Part shown: positions 12,387 through 22,300 of the stretch, piece after piece
Layout: every line of letters starts with the position of its first letter
Position numbering within the stretch: the first letter of the stretch is position 1
Assembly (NCBI GenBank): GCA_001953215.1
Contig: CP019169.1
Location: 2,046,001-2,110,000, forward strand
Source: Betaproteobacteria bacterium GR16-43
GTDB lineage: Bacteria; Pseudomonadota; Gammaproteobacteria; Burkholderiales; Usitatibacteraceae
DNA: 64,000 nt
Reading direction: 5' to 3'
The notes under the pieces: generated by a model
Told to the model about the DNA's origin: nothing
Database searches by the model: none
The model's input: only the letters and a program-made list of their open reading frames with translations
Made by a program: the position numbers and the translations under genes

Positions 12387-12523
12387 GGGACACAGATGAA
12401 CACGGATGAACACAGATAAGACCAGGACTTGAGTTGGAGCGGGGCTTCGATATCCGCTACCGCAAGCCACGACCCACTCAAGAATTGCTTTTATCTGTGT
12501 TCATCCGTGTTCATCTGTGTCCC
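12387..12523. repeat. Intergenic inverted-repeat element, ATCTGTGTTC family
   Basis: Two 33-base arms (12387-12419 and 12491-12523) are reverse complements of each other. Each arm is three tandem copies of a 10-base unit close to ATCTGTGTTC. The centre adds further weak pairing (CTTGAGT against ACTCAAG). It fills most of the gap between pyrG and kdsA. A second copy of the family lies at 37032-37171. Role unknown; a transcript would form a long hairpin. Confidence 0.9.
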
Positions 12524-12553
12524 CCTGCCTTTCTCTCTCTTTAGCACGACACC

Positions 12554-13390
12554 ATGAAACTCTGCGGATTCGAAGTCGGGCTCGACAAGCCCTTTTTCCT
12601 CATCGCCGGTCCTTGCGTGGTGGAGAGCGAACAGCTCCAGATGGACACCGCCGGCAAGCTGAAGGAAATCACGGCCGAGCTGGGCATTCCCTTCATCTTC
12701 AAGAGCAGCTACGACAAGGCCAACCGCACCTCGGGCAAATCGTTCCGTGGGCCGGGGATGGAGAAGGGCCTCGAGATCCTCGCGAAAGTGAAGAAGGAGC
12801 TGAACCTCCCGATCCTCACCGACGTGCACACCGAGGCGGAAGTGCCGGTGGTCGCGAAGATCGTCGACGTGCTGCAGACGCCCGCGTTCCTCTGCCGGCA
12901 GACGGACTTCATCCATGCCGTCGCGCGTTCGGGCAAGCCCGTGAACATCAAGAAGGGCCAGTTCCTGGCGCCGCACGAGATGAAGAACGTCGTGGACAAG
13001 GCACGCGAAGCCAGCGGCTCGGACACGATCATGGTCTGCGAGCGCGGCGCTTCCTTCGGCTACAACAACCTCGTCTCCGACATGCGCTCGCTCGCGATCA
13101 TGCGCGAGACCGGTTGCCCCGTCGTCTTCGATGCGACGCACTCCGTGCAACTGCCCGGCGGGCAAGGCGCCACGTCGGGCGGCCAGCGTGAGTTCGTTCC
13201 GGTGCTCGCGCGCGCGGCCATCGCCACGGGAGTCTCGGGCGTGTTCATGGAAACGCACCCCGATCCGTCGAAGGCGCTTTCGGACGGACCCAACGCCTGG
13301 CCCCTGCCGCGCATGAAGGAGCTCCTCACGGTGCTGAAGGAACTCGACCGCCTCGTGAAGCAGCGCCCCTTCGCCGAACAATCCCTCTGA
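12554..13390 (+). CDS. kdsA: 3-deoxy-8-phosphooctulonate (KDO-8-P) synthase
   Basis: KdsA condenses phosphoenolpyruvate with arabinose-5-phosphate to give KDO-8-phosphate for lipopolysaccharide inner core. The 278-residue TIM-barrel protein contains [10 protein letters not shown] near the N terminus, [33 protein letters not shown], and the C-terminal phrase [16 protein letters not shown]. It follows pyrG as in other betaproteobacteria, but eno, which usually follows, is 33 kb away here. Its stop codon is the first part of a long palindromic element at 13390-13482. Confidence 0.97.
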   Translation: MKLCGFEVGLDKPFFLIAGPCVVESEQLQMDTAGKLKEITAELGIPFIFKSSYDKANRTSGKSFRGPGMEKGLEILAKVKKELNLPILTDVHTEAEVPVVAKIVDVLQTPAFLCRQTDFIHAVARSGKPVNIKKGQFLAPHEMKNVVDKAREASGSDTIMVCERGASFGYNNLVSDMRSLAIMRETGCPVVFDATHSVQLPGGQGATSGGQREFVPVLARAAIATGVSGVFMETHPDPSKALSDGPNAWPLPRMKELLTVLKELDRLVKQRPFAEQSL

Positions 13391-13482
13391 AATAATTGGG
13401 GTCAGACTCCCATTAAGTTAATTCGGATGCGGCGTACCGCATCGCAGGAATTAACTTAATGGGAGTCTGACCCCAATTATTT
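13390..13482. repeat. Stop-abutting palindromic element with GGGGTCAGACTCC core
   Basis: Perfect 34-base arms (13390-13423 and 13449-13482) enclose a 25-base loop that itself contains a 7-bp hairpin (GATGCGG/CCGCATC). The first base of the element is the A of the kdsA TGA stop, and the element ends 13 bp before the next start codon. Relatives lie at 32051-32113 and 49129-49193. It may terminate or protect the kdsA transcript; this is inference. Confidence 0.92.
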
Positions 13483-13495
13483 TCCGGACCTCGCC

Positions 13496-14434
13496 ATGAA
13501 AATCCTCATCCTCGGCGCCGGCGGCATCGGCGGATACTTCGGCGGGCGCCTCGTGGAGTCGGGCGCCGACGTCACGTTCCTCGTGCGCCAGAAGCGCGCG
13601 GTGCAACTGGCACGCGACGGCCTCGTGATCGAGAGCCCGGTCGGCAACGCGAAGATCGAGGTGAAGACGGTCACCGCGGAAACGCTCGAGCCCGGCTACG
13701 ACCTGGTGCTCTTCACCTGCAAGGCCTACGACCTGAACTCGGCGATGGAAGCGATCGCGCCCGCGATGGTGGGTTCGTGCGCCGTGCTGCCGATGCTGAA
13801 CGGCCTCTCCCATTTCGAGAAGCTCGACGCGCGCTTCGGCGCTCCGAACGTGATCGGCGGCACGTGCATGATCAACGTGACGCTGCTGTCCAATGGCGTC
13901 GTGCGCCACATGGAGCCGCTGAACCGCATCGTGTTCGGCGAGCGCGACGGCAAGGAATCGCCGCGCACGAAGGCGTTCGGCGAAGTGCTCGCGAAGTCGA
14001 CCATCGACTTCACGCACTCGAAGGACATCCTGCAGGACCTGTGGGAAAAATTGATGTTCCTGTCGTGCCTCGCCGCGACCACGTGTCTCTTCCGTGCGAA
14101 TGTCGGGGAGATCATGGCCACGCCCGAAGGACAGAAGCTGGTCGAGCGTTGCTTCGACGCCAACGTCGCCATCGCGACGAAGGAAGGCAAGCCGCCCCGG
14201 CCGAAGGCCCTCGAAGCCTATCGCGCGCGCCTCACCGACCCGGCGGGCAAGGGTGCCGCTTCGATGCAGCGCGACCTCGAAGCCGGCAAGCCGGTCGAGT
14301 CCGACCACATCGTGGGCTTCATGCTCGAGCGCGCTCGCCGCCACGGCATCGACGACACGGTGCTCGCGATCGCGTACACCCACCTCAAGGCCTACGAGGT
14401 GCGGCGCGCGGCAGGACGGCTGCCCGAACCCTGA
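13496..14434 (+). CDS. Ketopantoate reductase (2-dehydropantoate 2-reductase) family protein
   Basis: This 312-residue NADPH-dependent reductase of the PanE/ApbA family may make pantoate for coenzyme A or reduce a related 2-keto acid. The N terminus MKILILGAGGIGGYFGGRL is the Rossmann loop. TCKAYDL with its conserved Lys, LPMLNGLSHFEKLDARFG and LWEKLMFLSCLAATTCLFR are typical of the family. Many bacteria carry several paralogues, so the pantothenate role is not certain. It sits directly after the palindrome that follows kdsA and is 13 bp upstream of a YdeI-like gene, probably in one transcript. Confidence 0.88.
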   Translation: MKILILGAGGIGGYFGGRLVESGADVTFLVRQKRAVQLARDGLVIESPVGNAKIEVKTVTAETLEPGYDLVLFTCKAYDLNSAMEAIAPAMVGSCAVLPMLNGLSHFEKLDARFGAPNVIGGTCMINVTLLSNGVVRHMEPLNRIVFGERDGKESPRTKAFGEVLAKSTIDFTHSKDILQDLWEKLMFLSCLAATTCLFRANVGEIMATPEGQKLVERCFDANVAIATKEGKPPRPKALEAYRARLTDPAGKGAASMQRDLEAGKPVESDHIVGFMLERARRHGIDDTVLAIAYTHLKAYEVRRAAGRLPEP

Positions 14435-14447
14435 GCGGGGCTGCACG

Positions 14448-14948
14448 ATGGCGAAGGCGGGGGCGCTCAGGTTCGATGCGACGATCCGGAAGGTCGACAT
14501 CAACCCGTACGTGCGTGTCCCGGCCGCGATCGTGAAGGTGCTGCTCTCGAATTCCGGTCGCACAGCCGCGCCGATTCCCGTGGTGGGCACGTTGCAGGGC
14601 AAGCCCATCACCGCGAACGTCGTGCGCTTCCGCGGCCTCTGGCGTCTCTACCTCAACGGCATCATGCGCAAGGCCGCGGCGTGCGACGTGGGCGACGCCG
14701 TATCCGTCACGCTGAGTGCGGACGTCGCGAAACGCGAGACGCCGATGCCACCCGCGTTTGCAGCCGCGTTGAACCGAAGCGCGAAGGCTCGCAAGGCGTT
14801 CGATGCGCTGCCGCCGTATCGGCGCAAGGAAATCCTGCGATACCTCGGAAGCGCGAAACGCGCCGAGACGCTCGAACGCAACATCGCGAAGGCGATCGCC
14901 TACCTCCGGGGCGAGGAGATCGCCGGGCTCGTGGCGGTCACGCGCTGA
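14448..14948 (+). CDS. DUF1905 / YdeI-OmpD-associated family protein
   Basis: This 166-residue cytoplasmic protein has an N-terminal DUF1905-like barrel (residues about 5-90, with VPAAIVKVLLSNSGR and GLWRLYLNGIMRKA). The C-terminal YdeI/OmpD-associated helical segment (about 105-160) includes AFDALPPYRRKEILRYLGSA and ERNIAKAI. The biochemical role of the family is unknown, although some members are linked to stress or bacteriocin tolerance. The ATG at 14448 was chosen because it gives the conserved beginning. The stop TGA overlaps the ATG of the next gene (TGATG), so they are coupled. Confidence 0.85.
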   Translation: MAKAGALRFDATIRKVDINPYVRVPAAIVKVLLSNSGRTAAPIPVVGTLQGKPITANVVRFRGLWRLYLNGIMRKAAACDVGDAVSVTLSADVAKRETPMPPAFAAALNRSAKARKAFDALPPYRRKEILRYLGSAKRAETLERNIAKAIAYLRGEEIAGLVAVTR

Positions 14949-15925
14949 TGGGAGAGCCGGTCGTCATCGAGCCCTACCGTGAGGCGTGGCCGGCCGCGTT
15001 CGAGCAGGAACGAACGCGCCTCGCCGCGGCGTTCGCGCCGGTGGACGTCTCGATCGAGCACATCGGCAGCACCGCCGTGCCCGGGCTCGGCGCCAAGCCG
15101 ATCGTGGACATCCTCGTGGGCGCGGGGTCGCTCCCCGCCATCGAGTCGCGCATCCCCGCGCTCCAGGCGATGGGGTATCGGTATTTTCCCGAGCATGAGG
15201 CCGCGTTGCCGATGCGCCGGTACCTTGACCGCGATGGCTTCCATGTCCACGCGGTGGAACAGGGCAGCGCGTTCTGGAACGACCACCTCGCATTCCGCGA
15301 CGCGCTCCGCGCCGATGCGAGATTGCGCGACGAGTACCACCTCTTGAAGCGCCGGCTCGCCGCGAAGTTCGGCGCGGATCGCGCGGGCTACACCGACGCG
15401 AAGGCGGCGTACATCCGCACGCTCGTTGATCGCGACAAGCCGCAGCCCAAGCCCGTGCTGCGCGCCATCGTGCCCGCGGACCAGGACCTGTTGTGGGATC
15501 TCCTGCATGTCGCGCTCTGGGACCCGCCGCCCGCCGCGATGCGCCCGCGCGAAGTCCTCGACAATCCGGGCGCGTCGATCTACGCCGCGAACTGGGGGCA
15601 GCCTGGCGACGTGGGCGTGATCGGCGACATCGATGGCGAACCGATCGGCGCTTGCTGGATGCGCCTCATCCGGGGCGGCGCGGGCCTGGGCTACATCGAC
15701 GACGAAACGCCGCAGCTCGGCATCGCGCTCTTCGGGCCGTGGCAGCACAAGGGGCACGGGAAGGTCCTCATGCTGGGTGCATTGGAGGCCGCGCGGCGGC
15801 ACGGCTATCGGGAGGTCTCGCTCACCGTGCATCCCGAGAATCCGGCACGCCATCTCTACGAGAGGTGCGGATTCACGGAGCGCGCCGAGCGGCGATCCTA
15901 TCGGCTCATGGTCTGCGAGCTTTGA
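14948..15925 (+). CDS. GrpB-family nucleotidyltransferase-like domain fused to a GNAT acetyltransferase
   Basis: This 325-residue two-domain protein begins with a GrpB/UPF0157 domain (residues about 1-165). The nucleotidyltransferase-fold signature is IEHIGSTAVPGLGAKPIVDI, and the C-terminal segment contains YTDAKAAYI. From residue about 175 to the end it is a GNAT acetyltransferase with the acetyl-CoA loop region QHKGHGKVLMLGALEAAR and the terminal LYERCGFTE. Both halves occur as separate proteins in most bacteria, so this is a fusion. The substrate is unknown for both. It is translationally coupled to the YdeI-like gene upstream. Confidence 0.85.
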   Translation: MGEPVVIEPYREAWPAAFEQERTRLAAAFAPVDVSIEHIGSTAVPGLGAKPIVDILVGAGSLPAIESRIPALQAMGYRYFPEHEAALPMRRYLDRDGFHVHAVEQGSAFWNDHLAFRDALRADARLRDEYHLLKRRLAAKFGADRAGYTDAKAAYIRTLVDRDKPQPKPVLRAIVPADQDLLWDLLHVALWDPPPAAMRPREVLDNPGASIYAANWGQPGDVGVIGDIDGEPIGACWMRLIRGGAGLGYIDDETPQLGIALFGPWQHKGHGKVLMLGALEAARRHGYREVSLTVHPENPARHLYERCGFTERAERRSYRLMVCEL

Positions 15926-16060
15926 CCGGGGTGGCGTGGGGCGCCGTCAGCATGCGGTTGTGAGTAGTGCGATTTGCGATGTGCCGAGTGCAATGTGATG
16001 GGCTTAGTTGTGAGAAGGTGCGCTGCCCACCGCGCTCGGAAGCGGGCCCGGTATGTTTGC

Positions 16061-16085
16061 GACCCCCCGGCCCCGTGCCGGGGTC
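16061..16085. terminator. GC-rich hairpin between convergent genes
   Basis: GACCCC and GGGGTC pair around a GC-rich centre, in the 189-bp gap between the GrpB-GNAT gene and the convergent DIP1984 gene. There is no T-run, so it would be a weak intrinsic terminator at best. Nothing else recognisable is seen in this gap. Confidence 0.3.
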
Positions 16086-16114
16086 CCATGCTCGCCCGGC
16101 GCCCCACTCGTCGA

Positions 16115-16567
16115 CTATAGCTCAACCTTCCAGTTGGTCTCCTGGATTGCCGCATTGAGCTCGCGGATCGTCTTCGCGAGATCCTCCGACTGTCGCTGGA
16201 GTTTCTTGACGTCCACGACCGGAATCCACTTGATCTCGCGGGCGCTGTACCGGTCGGGCTCCTTTTGCGTTGCCGAGATGGCGGCTTGCAGGAGCGAGTG
16301 GTGGTCCGTCAGCGCATCTCGGCGGGCAATGGCCGCCGTCAGCGTCCTTCCGTCGGGAATCTTGTTGACCAGGTTCGCTGCGTTGATCCTGACGACAAGG
16401 GCTTCGAGTTCGCCGATGACGCCCACGGCCTCGTTCATCAACGCGTTGGGATCCTCGTTCGGGCTATTGCCTTCCTGCATCAGGGCATTGCGTCCCACCC
16501 TGTCCCTGAGGGAGGCCAGCTTCTTTTGGACGTCGCCTCGCAGCAAGAGCGCTTCAGCGAGCTTCAT
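16115..16567 (-). CDS. DIP1984 family protein (septicolysin-like)
   Basis: This 150-residue, largely helical protein begins MKLAEALLLRGDVQKKL and contains ALMQEGNSPNEDP, NLVNKIPDGRTLTAAIARRD, RYSAREIKWIPVVDVKKLQ and a C-terminal IQETNWKVEL. These blocks match the DIP1984 family, whose function is not established; some relatives are named septicolysin, but without strong evidence. No signal peptide is seen, so it should be cytoplasmic. It stands alone, with the GrpB-GNAT gene converging on it. Confidence 0.85.
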   Translation of the reverse strand: MKLAEALLLRGDVQKKLASLRDRVGRNALMQEGNSPNEDPNALMNEAVGVIGELEALVVRINAANLVNKIPDGRTLTAAIARRDALTDHHSLLQAAISATQKEPDRYSAREIKWIPVVDVKKLQRQSEDLAKTIRELNAAIQETNWKVEL

Positions 16568-16641
16568 GTGAACTCCGGGTGAACGTTTGTTGATCCCTGG
16601 ATGGTAGCTGAAAGATATTTCTACTCCGACCCCGATCCAAT

Positions 16642-16669
16642 AAAAAACGCCGGCCCGAAGGCCGGCGTT
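16642..16669 (-). terminator. Rho-independent terminator of the sugar-dehydrogenase gene
   Basis: Read on the minus strand, a ten-base stem AACGCCGGCC/GGCCGGCGTT with a TTCG tetraloop is followed by a run of Ts. It begins 19 bp after the stop codon of the gene at 16688-19264. Confidence 0.9.
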
Positions 16670-16687
16670 CAGGGAGCTACCCAGGGA

Positions 16688-19264
16688 CTACTTGACGATG
16701 ATCAGGTACATGCTCGAGCTGCTGCCCCACGGGCCGAGTGCCACCTGGCCCGCGTTGAAACGCTTGCGGTAGAGGCTGTACGTGCGGCTCGTGCCGTCGG
16801 CCTCCAGCGTGACGATGTTCTCGCCGCTGTCGACCCACGTCGCATCGATCCACGAAGGCTTCGGACCGATGTCGTTCGCGCCCACGTACACGTCCTGCGC
16901 GGCTCCGATGTTGAACGTCACGGCCGGGTTGCCCGTGAACGTCTTCGAGTCGTTGGCCGTGCGGATCCACGCCGAGCCCGCGACGAGCGCCGGGACCGTC
17001 GTGAACGTGAACGTGCGGTCGCCGTAGACCTGGTTGCCCGCCTGCAGGTTGGTGCGGATCGACCAGTCGGCCGCGTTCGCCGTGTCCTTCACCGAGAGAG
17101 CCGAGATCACCACGGCAGGCGGCGCACCGCAGCCCGTGATGCGCCCGGCGGCCCAGTCGGCGTGGTCGAACCCGTTGCCGTCACCGGCGTCCGTCACGAC
17201 GAGGCGCAGCTCGTTCTTGCCGGCCACCGGCACCGAGAGCGAGCGACGCGTATCCGTGCCGCGCAGGATGCCGCTGTCGTACGCGAGCACGCCGTCGAGG
17301 TAGACCTGGAAGACGACGCTGCCGTTGTCGCCCACTTCGTCATCGACGCCCACATCGGACACGAAGTTGCCCGTGCACGTACCGCCGAGGTTGAAGCGCA
17401 CGTCCGACGGCGCATGCACGCCCAGCCCCTTGTTGAACGGGATGCCGCCGATGATCATCGGCTTGCCGTCACCGGCTGCCTGTTCGCCGTTGCTGCGATC
17501 CTTCTCGATCGGACCCCAGCCGTTCACCGGCGTGCCCGTGGGCGTGAGCGAGGAGAGCTGCGTGCCCGGGTAGATGTTGCGCGACGTCGAATTCGTCTGC
17601 CCGCCCGCGTCCTTCACCGTGAGGAAGATGCGCAGCCACACGTTCGCCTCGGACTCGAAGTCGGGCACCGTGAACGAGCCGCTGGAGGCGCCCGTCGTCG
17701 CGGGGATGAACGGATGCTGGTGGCTGTCGTGCTGGAAGTCGACCTGCCACGTGAAGGCGCTCGCCGGAAGGTTGCCGTCCTCGGTGTCGGTGCCGGTTCC
17801 CGAGTAGTTGATGACGCTGCCCGACGCGAACTCCGTCGTCGCCGTGGGCAGCGTGATCGTCGCCACCGGGAAGTGGTTGGTCGTCACTGTCAGGGTGGCG
17901 TCGCTGGAGAACGTCGAGCCGAACGAGTTGGTCGCCGCCGCCCGGAAGAGCGCGCCGTTGTCGCCCGTCACCGTGGAGGCGATCGTGTACGACGTCGCCG
18001 TGGCGCCGGAGATGTTGGTGCCGTTGCGCTGCCACTGGTAGCTCGTGGCGCCGTCGGCCGCGACCGTGAACGTGACGGGGCTGCCGAGCACGATCGTCTG
18101 GCTCTGCGGGTTCACCGTGATGCGCGGCGCCTGGCTGCCGGTGTAGGTGATCTTGGAGAGCGTTCCGCCGCCCGGATTCGGATTGCCCGTCTGCTGGTTG
18201 CGCGCCATGTAGTACAGGCTGCCGTCGTTCGCGAGCGCCAGGTTGGTCGGGAAGCTGATGCCGCCCACGAAGTTCGCGACCGCCGCGTTCGCGGGATCGA
18301 GCGTGCGGATGTTGCCCTGGCAGAAGTCCTGGAACAGGAACTTGCCGGTGTACGACGAGGGGAACTGCGCGGTGACCGGGTTGTAGAACGCAACACCCGT
18401 GATCGCGCAGCCGCCCGTGCTGTGGTTGTACGCGTAGAACGGCGGGCTGAAGCGCGAGTCGTTCTCGGGGCCCTCGAATTCCGGCCATCCGTAGTTGCCG
18501 CCGCGCGTGCCGTCGTTCACTTCCTCCCACGTGCCCTGGCCCACGTCGCCGCTGAACAGGCGCCCGGTGACCGGCTGGATGTCGAAGGAGAACGGATTGC
18601 GGTGGCCCAGGTTCCAGATCGCCGTGTACGCGCCAGCCACGCCGACGTAGGGGTTGTCGCTCGGGATCGTGCCGTCCTTGTTGATGCGCAGGATCTTGCC
18701 GAAGGCGCTCGCGAGGTTCTGCGAGTTGGCCGTGGCGGGCGGCTGCGGGTTGTCCTCGTGGTTGCCGACGGCGACGTAGAGCTTGCCGTCGATGCCGAAG
18801 CGCAGCGCCCCGCCCATGTGCCAGCGCGTGGCCGACGGGACGTTGGGCAACTGGAAGATCGTGACCTGGCTGTTGGCCACGATCGTGTCGTTCGCCTCGG
18901 TCACGCGGATGATGCGGTTGTTGCTCGCGGTCCCGTTGGTGATCGTGCAGTAGATGTAGATGAACTTGTTGGTGGCGAACTGCGGGTCCGGCACGATGCC
19001 CAGGCAGCCGCGCTCGTTGGTCGAGTCGACGTTCGGCACGCCCCAGAAGTTGGCGGCGAGCAGCACGTCGCCCTTCACGATGCGGATGATGCCGTTCTGC
19101 TGCATGGCCAGGACGCGGCCGTCGGGCAGCGCGGTGAGGGCCGTCGGGCTGGTGAAGCCCGTGGCGATCTGGCGGTCGGTGAAGCCCACCGGCACGGTTG
19201 CCGCACCGGCGGTGAGGGCGAAGCCGGCCAGCAGCAGCGCGGCCGCGAACAGTCTTGCGATCAT
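16688..19264 (-). CDS. Secreted PQQ-type sugar dehydrogenase with Ig-like, NPCBM and C-terminal modules
   Basis: This 858-residue exported protein has a signal peptide at residues 1-21. Its six-bladed glucose/sorbosone-dehydrogenase-type propeller (about 27-370) carries [21 protein letters not shown] and [12 protein letters not shown], the kind of sequence that holds PQQ and the catalytic His. Next are an Ig-like domain (about 377-465), a second beta domain with [11 protein letters not shown] (about 470-580), and an NPCBM-like carbohydrate-binding domain (about 585-720, with [15 protein letters not shown]). A last module of about 133 residues is shared with the neighbouring gene. It probably oxidises or binds an extracellular sugar or polymer, donating electrons to periplasmic carriers. 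It is transcribed after the larger secreted gene and ends in a clear terminator. Substrate unknown. Confidence 0.85.
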   Translation of the reverse strand: MIARLFAAALLLAGFALTAGAATVPVGFTDRQIATGFTSPTALTALPDGRVLAMQQNGIIRIVKGDVLLAANFWGVPNVDSTNERGCLGIVPDPQFATNKFIYIYCTITNGTASNNRIIRVTEANDTIVANSQVTIFQLPNVPSATRWHMGGALRFGIDGKLYVAVGNHEDNPQPPATANSQNLASAFGKILRINKDGTIPSDNPYVGVAGAYTAIWNLGHRNPFSFDIQPVTGRLFSGDVGQGTWEEVNDGTRGGNYGWPEFEGPENDSRFSPPFYAYNHSTGGCAITGVAFYNPVTAQFPSSYTGKFLFQDFCQGNIRTLDPANAAVANFVGGISFPTNLALANDGSLYYMARNQQTGNPNPGGGTLSKITYTGSQAPRITVNPQSQTIVLGSPVTFTVAADGATSYQWQRNGTNISGATATSYTIASTVTGDNGALFRAAATNSFGSTFSSDATLTVTTNHFPVATITLPTATTEFASGSVINYSGTGTDTEDGNLPASAFTWQVDFQHDSHQHPFIPATTGASSGSFTVPDFESEANVWLRIFLTVKDAGGQTNSTSRNIYPGTQLSSLTPTGTPVNGWGPIEKDRSNGEQAAGDGKPMIIGGIPFNKGLGVHAPSDVRFNLGGTCTGNFVSDVGVDDEVGDNGSVVFQVYLDGVLAYDSGILRGTDTRRSLSVPVAGKNELRLVVTDAGDGNGFDHADWAAGRITGCGAPPAVVISALSVKDTANAADWSIRTNLQAGNQVYGDRTFTFTTVPALVAGSAWIRTANDSKTFTGNPAVTFNIGAAQDVYVGANDIGPKPSWIDATWVDSGENIVTLEADGTSRTYSLYRKRFNAGQVALGPWGSSSSMYLIIVK

Positions 19265-19301
19265 GGAAGTTCTCCGTTGGTTTTCGGGTGTGCGCCCCGA
19301 A

Positions 19302-22300
19302 TCAAGGCTTCGCCATCACGAGGTACATGCTGGCCGTGTTGTTCCACGGTCCGAGTGCCACCTGCCCCGTGGAGAAACGCTTGCGGTAAAGGCTGTAGGT
19401 GCGGCTCGTCCCGTCGGCTTCGAGCGTGACGATGTTCTGGCCGCTGTCGGTCCACGTGGCGTCGACCCAGGACGGCTTCGTGCCCACGTCGTTCAAGCCC
19501 ACGTAGACATCCGCCGCCGAAGTGACGTTGAACGTGACGGTCGGGTTGCCCGCGAAGGTCTTCGAGTCGTTGGCGGTGCGGATCCACGCGGTGCCCACCA
19601 CGAGCGAAGGCACGGTGGTGAACGTGAACGTGCGGTCGCCGTAGACGGTCTGGCCGTTCTGCAGGTTGGCCTGCACCGACCAGTCGGCCGCGTTCGCCGT
19701 GTCCTTCACCGAGAGCGTGGTGATGAGGTTGGTCGGGATGACGTCGCCGGTGTTGTCCAGTTGCTGCAGGTAGGCCACGAGCTGGCCCAATTGCGTGGCG
19801 TTCAGCGTGGAGGTGTTGCCGTGCTGGTTGTTCGGGTTCGCCGTGGTCAGCACGTCGAGCAGCGTCGCCGCCGAACCGTCGTGCAGGTACGGCGCCGTCT
19901 CCCACACGCCTTTCAGCGACGGCGTATCGAAGCCCGTGAGCGCCTGGTTCAGGCGCCGCCCGGACGAAGGCTTGATCGTGCCCACGTCGTGGAATACGCC
20001 GAGCACGCTGTCGGTGAAGTCCGCGCCCGAGTGGCACGAGCCGCAGCCTTGCGAGGCAAAGAGCGCCTGGCCCGCGACGGCCGCGGTCGTGAGCGATCCA
20101 TCGGCATTGCGGAACGGGCTCGGGCCCACCGTGTCGAGCGAGCTCACGTATGCCGCGAGCGCGTCGAGGTCGACGCTCACGCCGCTCTTCGCGTCGCCCA
20201 GCGGCGTGTTGCGCGTCCCGGTGTTGAACTGCGCGTTCGTCATGAAGCCGGTGCCGAGGAAGGCGTTGCGGATGTCGTGCTCGAAGTCCTGGATCTCGTC
20301 GAAGTTGCCGGTCCAGTGCACGCGGCCTTCGCCGGTGCCGCGCCGGCCCTTCAGCGTGATCGTGTTGCGGAAGCCTTCGCCGCGGTCGGTGAAGTCCATC
20401 ACGCGCCCGTCCTGGCCGCCGTCCTGGTGGCAGCTCGCGCAGCTGATGTACTTGTCCTTGTTCATGCGCGGGTCGTCGGCGTTGTAGAAGATGCGCTTGC
20501 CGTTCAACACGTTGGCGGGCAGCGTCTCGGTCGCGACGGTGGTGATGTTGGCGAGCTGCGTGTAGTTGTTCGACGTCCCCGCGAGGATGCCGCTCACGTC
20601 GTACACGGAAACCGTGCGCGACATGAAGTTCTGCACGTAGAGGCGTCCGTTCGCGAGCACCAGGCCGCGCGGCGCGCGCCCCACGTTCACGACGCCCGTC
20701 ACGATCTGGCGGTTGTACGCGTCGACCACTTCCACGAGGTTCGTCCCCTGCGTCGAGACGAACGCGTAGTCGCCGAGCGGGCTGAAGACGATGGCATTGG
20801 CCATGTCGCGGTCGTTCAGGTCGATGCGCGCCGACAGCACCTCGGCGTTCGACGCGAGGTCGATCTGCGAGACGATGGTGCGCACCGTGGACTCGAACGT
20901 GAGCGGCTGGCCGTCGCGGAAGGAGCCGCGGAAGGTGTTGTCCTTCTTGGAAGGAATCCAGGCGCGCGCGCCGTCGGGTTGGATCGCGAGCGCTCCGAGG
21001 TAGTTCGGGATGCCGCGTCCGCTCGATTCCGTGTCCGGTCCCGGATCGGCGGCGAGCGCGAAGGTGCGCGTCACGGCGAGCGTGCCCGCGTTCACTTCCA
21101 CGACTTCACCGCGCGAGGCCGGCGAAATGAACCGGCTGATGAGCAGCCGCGTGGAATCGCCGGTGATCGCGATCGAGCGCGGCCACGGGCCCACGGAAGC
21201 GGTGCCCAGCACGGCGCCGGTCGAGGGATTCAGTTCGAGCAACTGTCCCGTGCCCTGCAGCGTCACGTAGGCCGCGTCGTTGTCCGGGCTGAAGACGATG
21301 CCGAAGGGCCGCGTGCCGCGCGCGAGGGTGAGCGTCTGCGCCACCGCGCCCGTGTCCGGGTTGAGGATGCTGATCGTGCTCGAATCGAGGTTGGTCACCC
21401 AGATGCGGCCATCGGGCGCCTGCGCGATCGTCTGCGGGTTCGCGCCGACCGCCAGCTCGAGCGCCTTCGTGAGGTTCGTGGTGTTGATCGCGGTGACCGT
21501 ATTCGTGTCCGAGTTCACCGACCACACGCGGTTGCGCGCGGAGTCGAAGAGGATCGTGCCGGAGGCGCGCGCCGGGATCGTGGTCGGCGCGGTGTTGATG
21601 GTCTGGTTCGCCGAGCAGGTGCCGGTCGAACCGTTGCTCACCGTGAGCTTGGCTGCGTAGTGGCCGGGCGCGTTGTAGGTGTGCGTCGCGTTGGGCGAGC
21701 TGGAGAAGCCCGTGCTCGTGCCGTCGCCGAAGTCCCACGCGTACGTGAGCGTGCCGGAACCCGTCACGGTGCCCGGTGCGAACGAAACGCTGGTGCCCAC
21801 GCGCGCCGCGGTACGGGTGTTGAGCGTGCAGGTGACGCCGGCCGTGCCGGCGATGGTGAAGCGCGAGGTGAACGCGGTAGGCACGGTGTTGCCCGCCCAG
21901 TCCTTCATGCCGCCGGCGGGAACGACTACTTCATAGGTGATGCCCGCGGCGAACTGCGCGTCGGGCCAGAAGTTCACGATGCCCGTCTGCGAGCTGTACT
22001 TGCCGGGCAGTGCGCTGCCTCCGACCGGGCGGACGATGAACGTCGATGTGTTCACCGTGCGCAGGTCGACCGAGTCCGTGAGCGTGATGCCCACGCGGCT
22101 GGTGCGCGCCTGGTTGGTGGCGTTGTTCTTCGGCGAGACCATGTTCACCGACGGTCCGGTGGTGTCGGGTCCGGTCTGGTGCGGCATCAGCACGCTGCCG
22201 TTGCCGTGGTCGTTGCCGATGAAGACGAGGTTGCCCAGCACCGTGGCGAAGTCCTCGTCGCGGTTGGCGATGCCCGAGCTGCCGGTGCCGGCGATCGTCG

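Noticed and set aside
12387-12523. CRISPR array
   Set aside because: Repeats are inverted arms of 10-base units without unique spacers of even length, and no cas gene is present.
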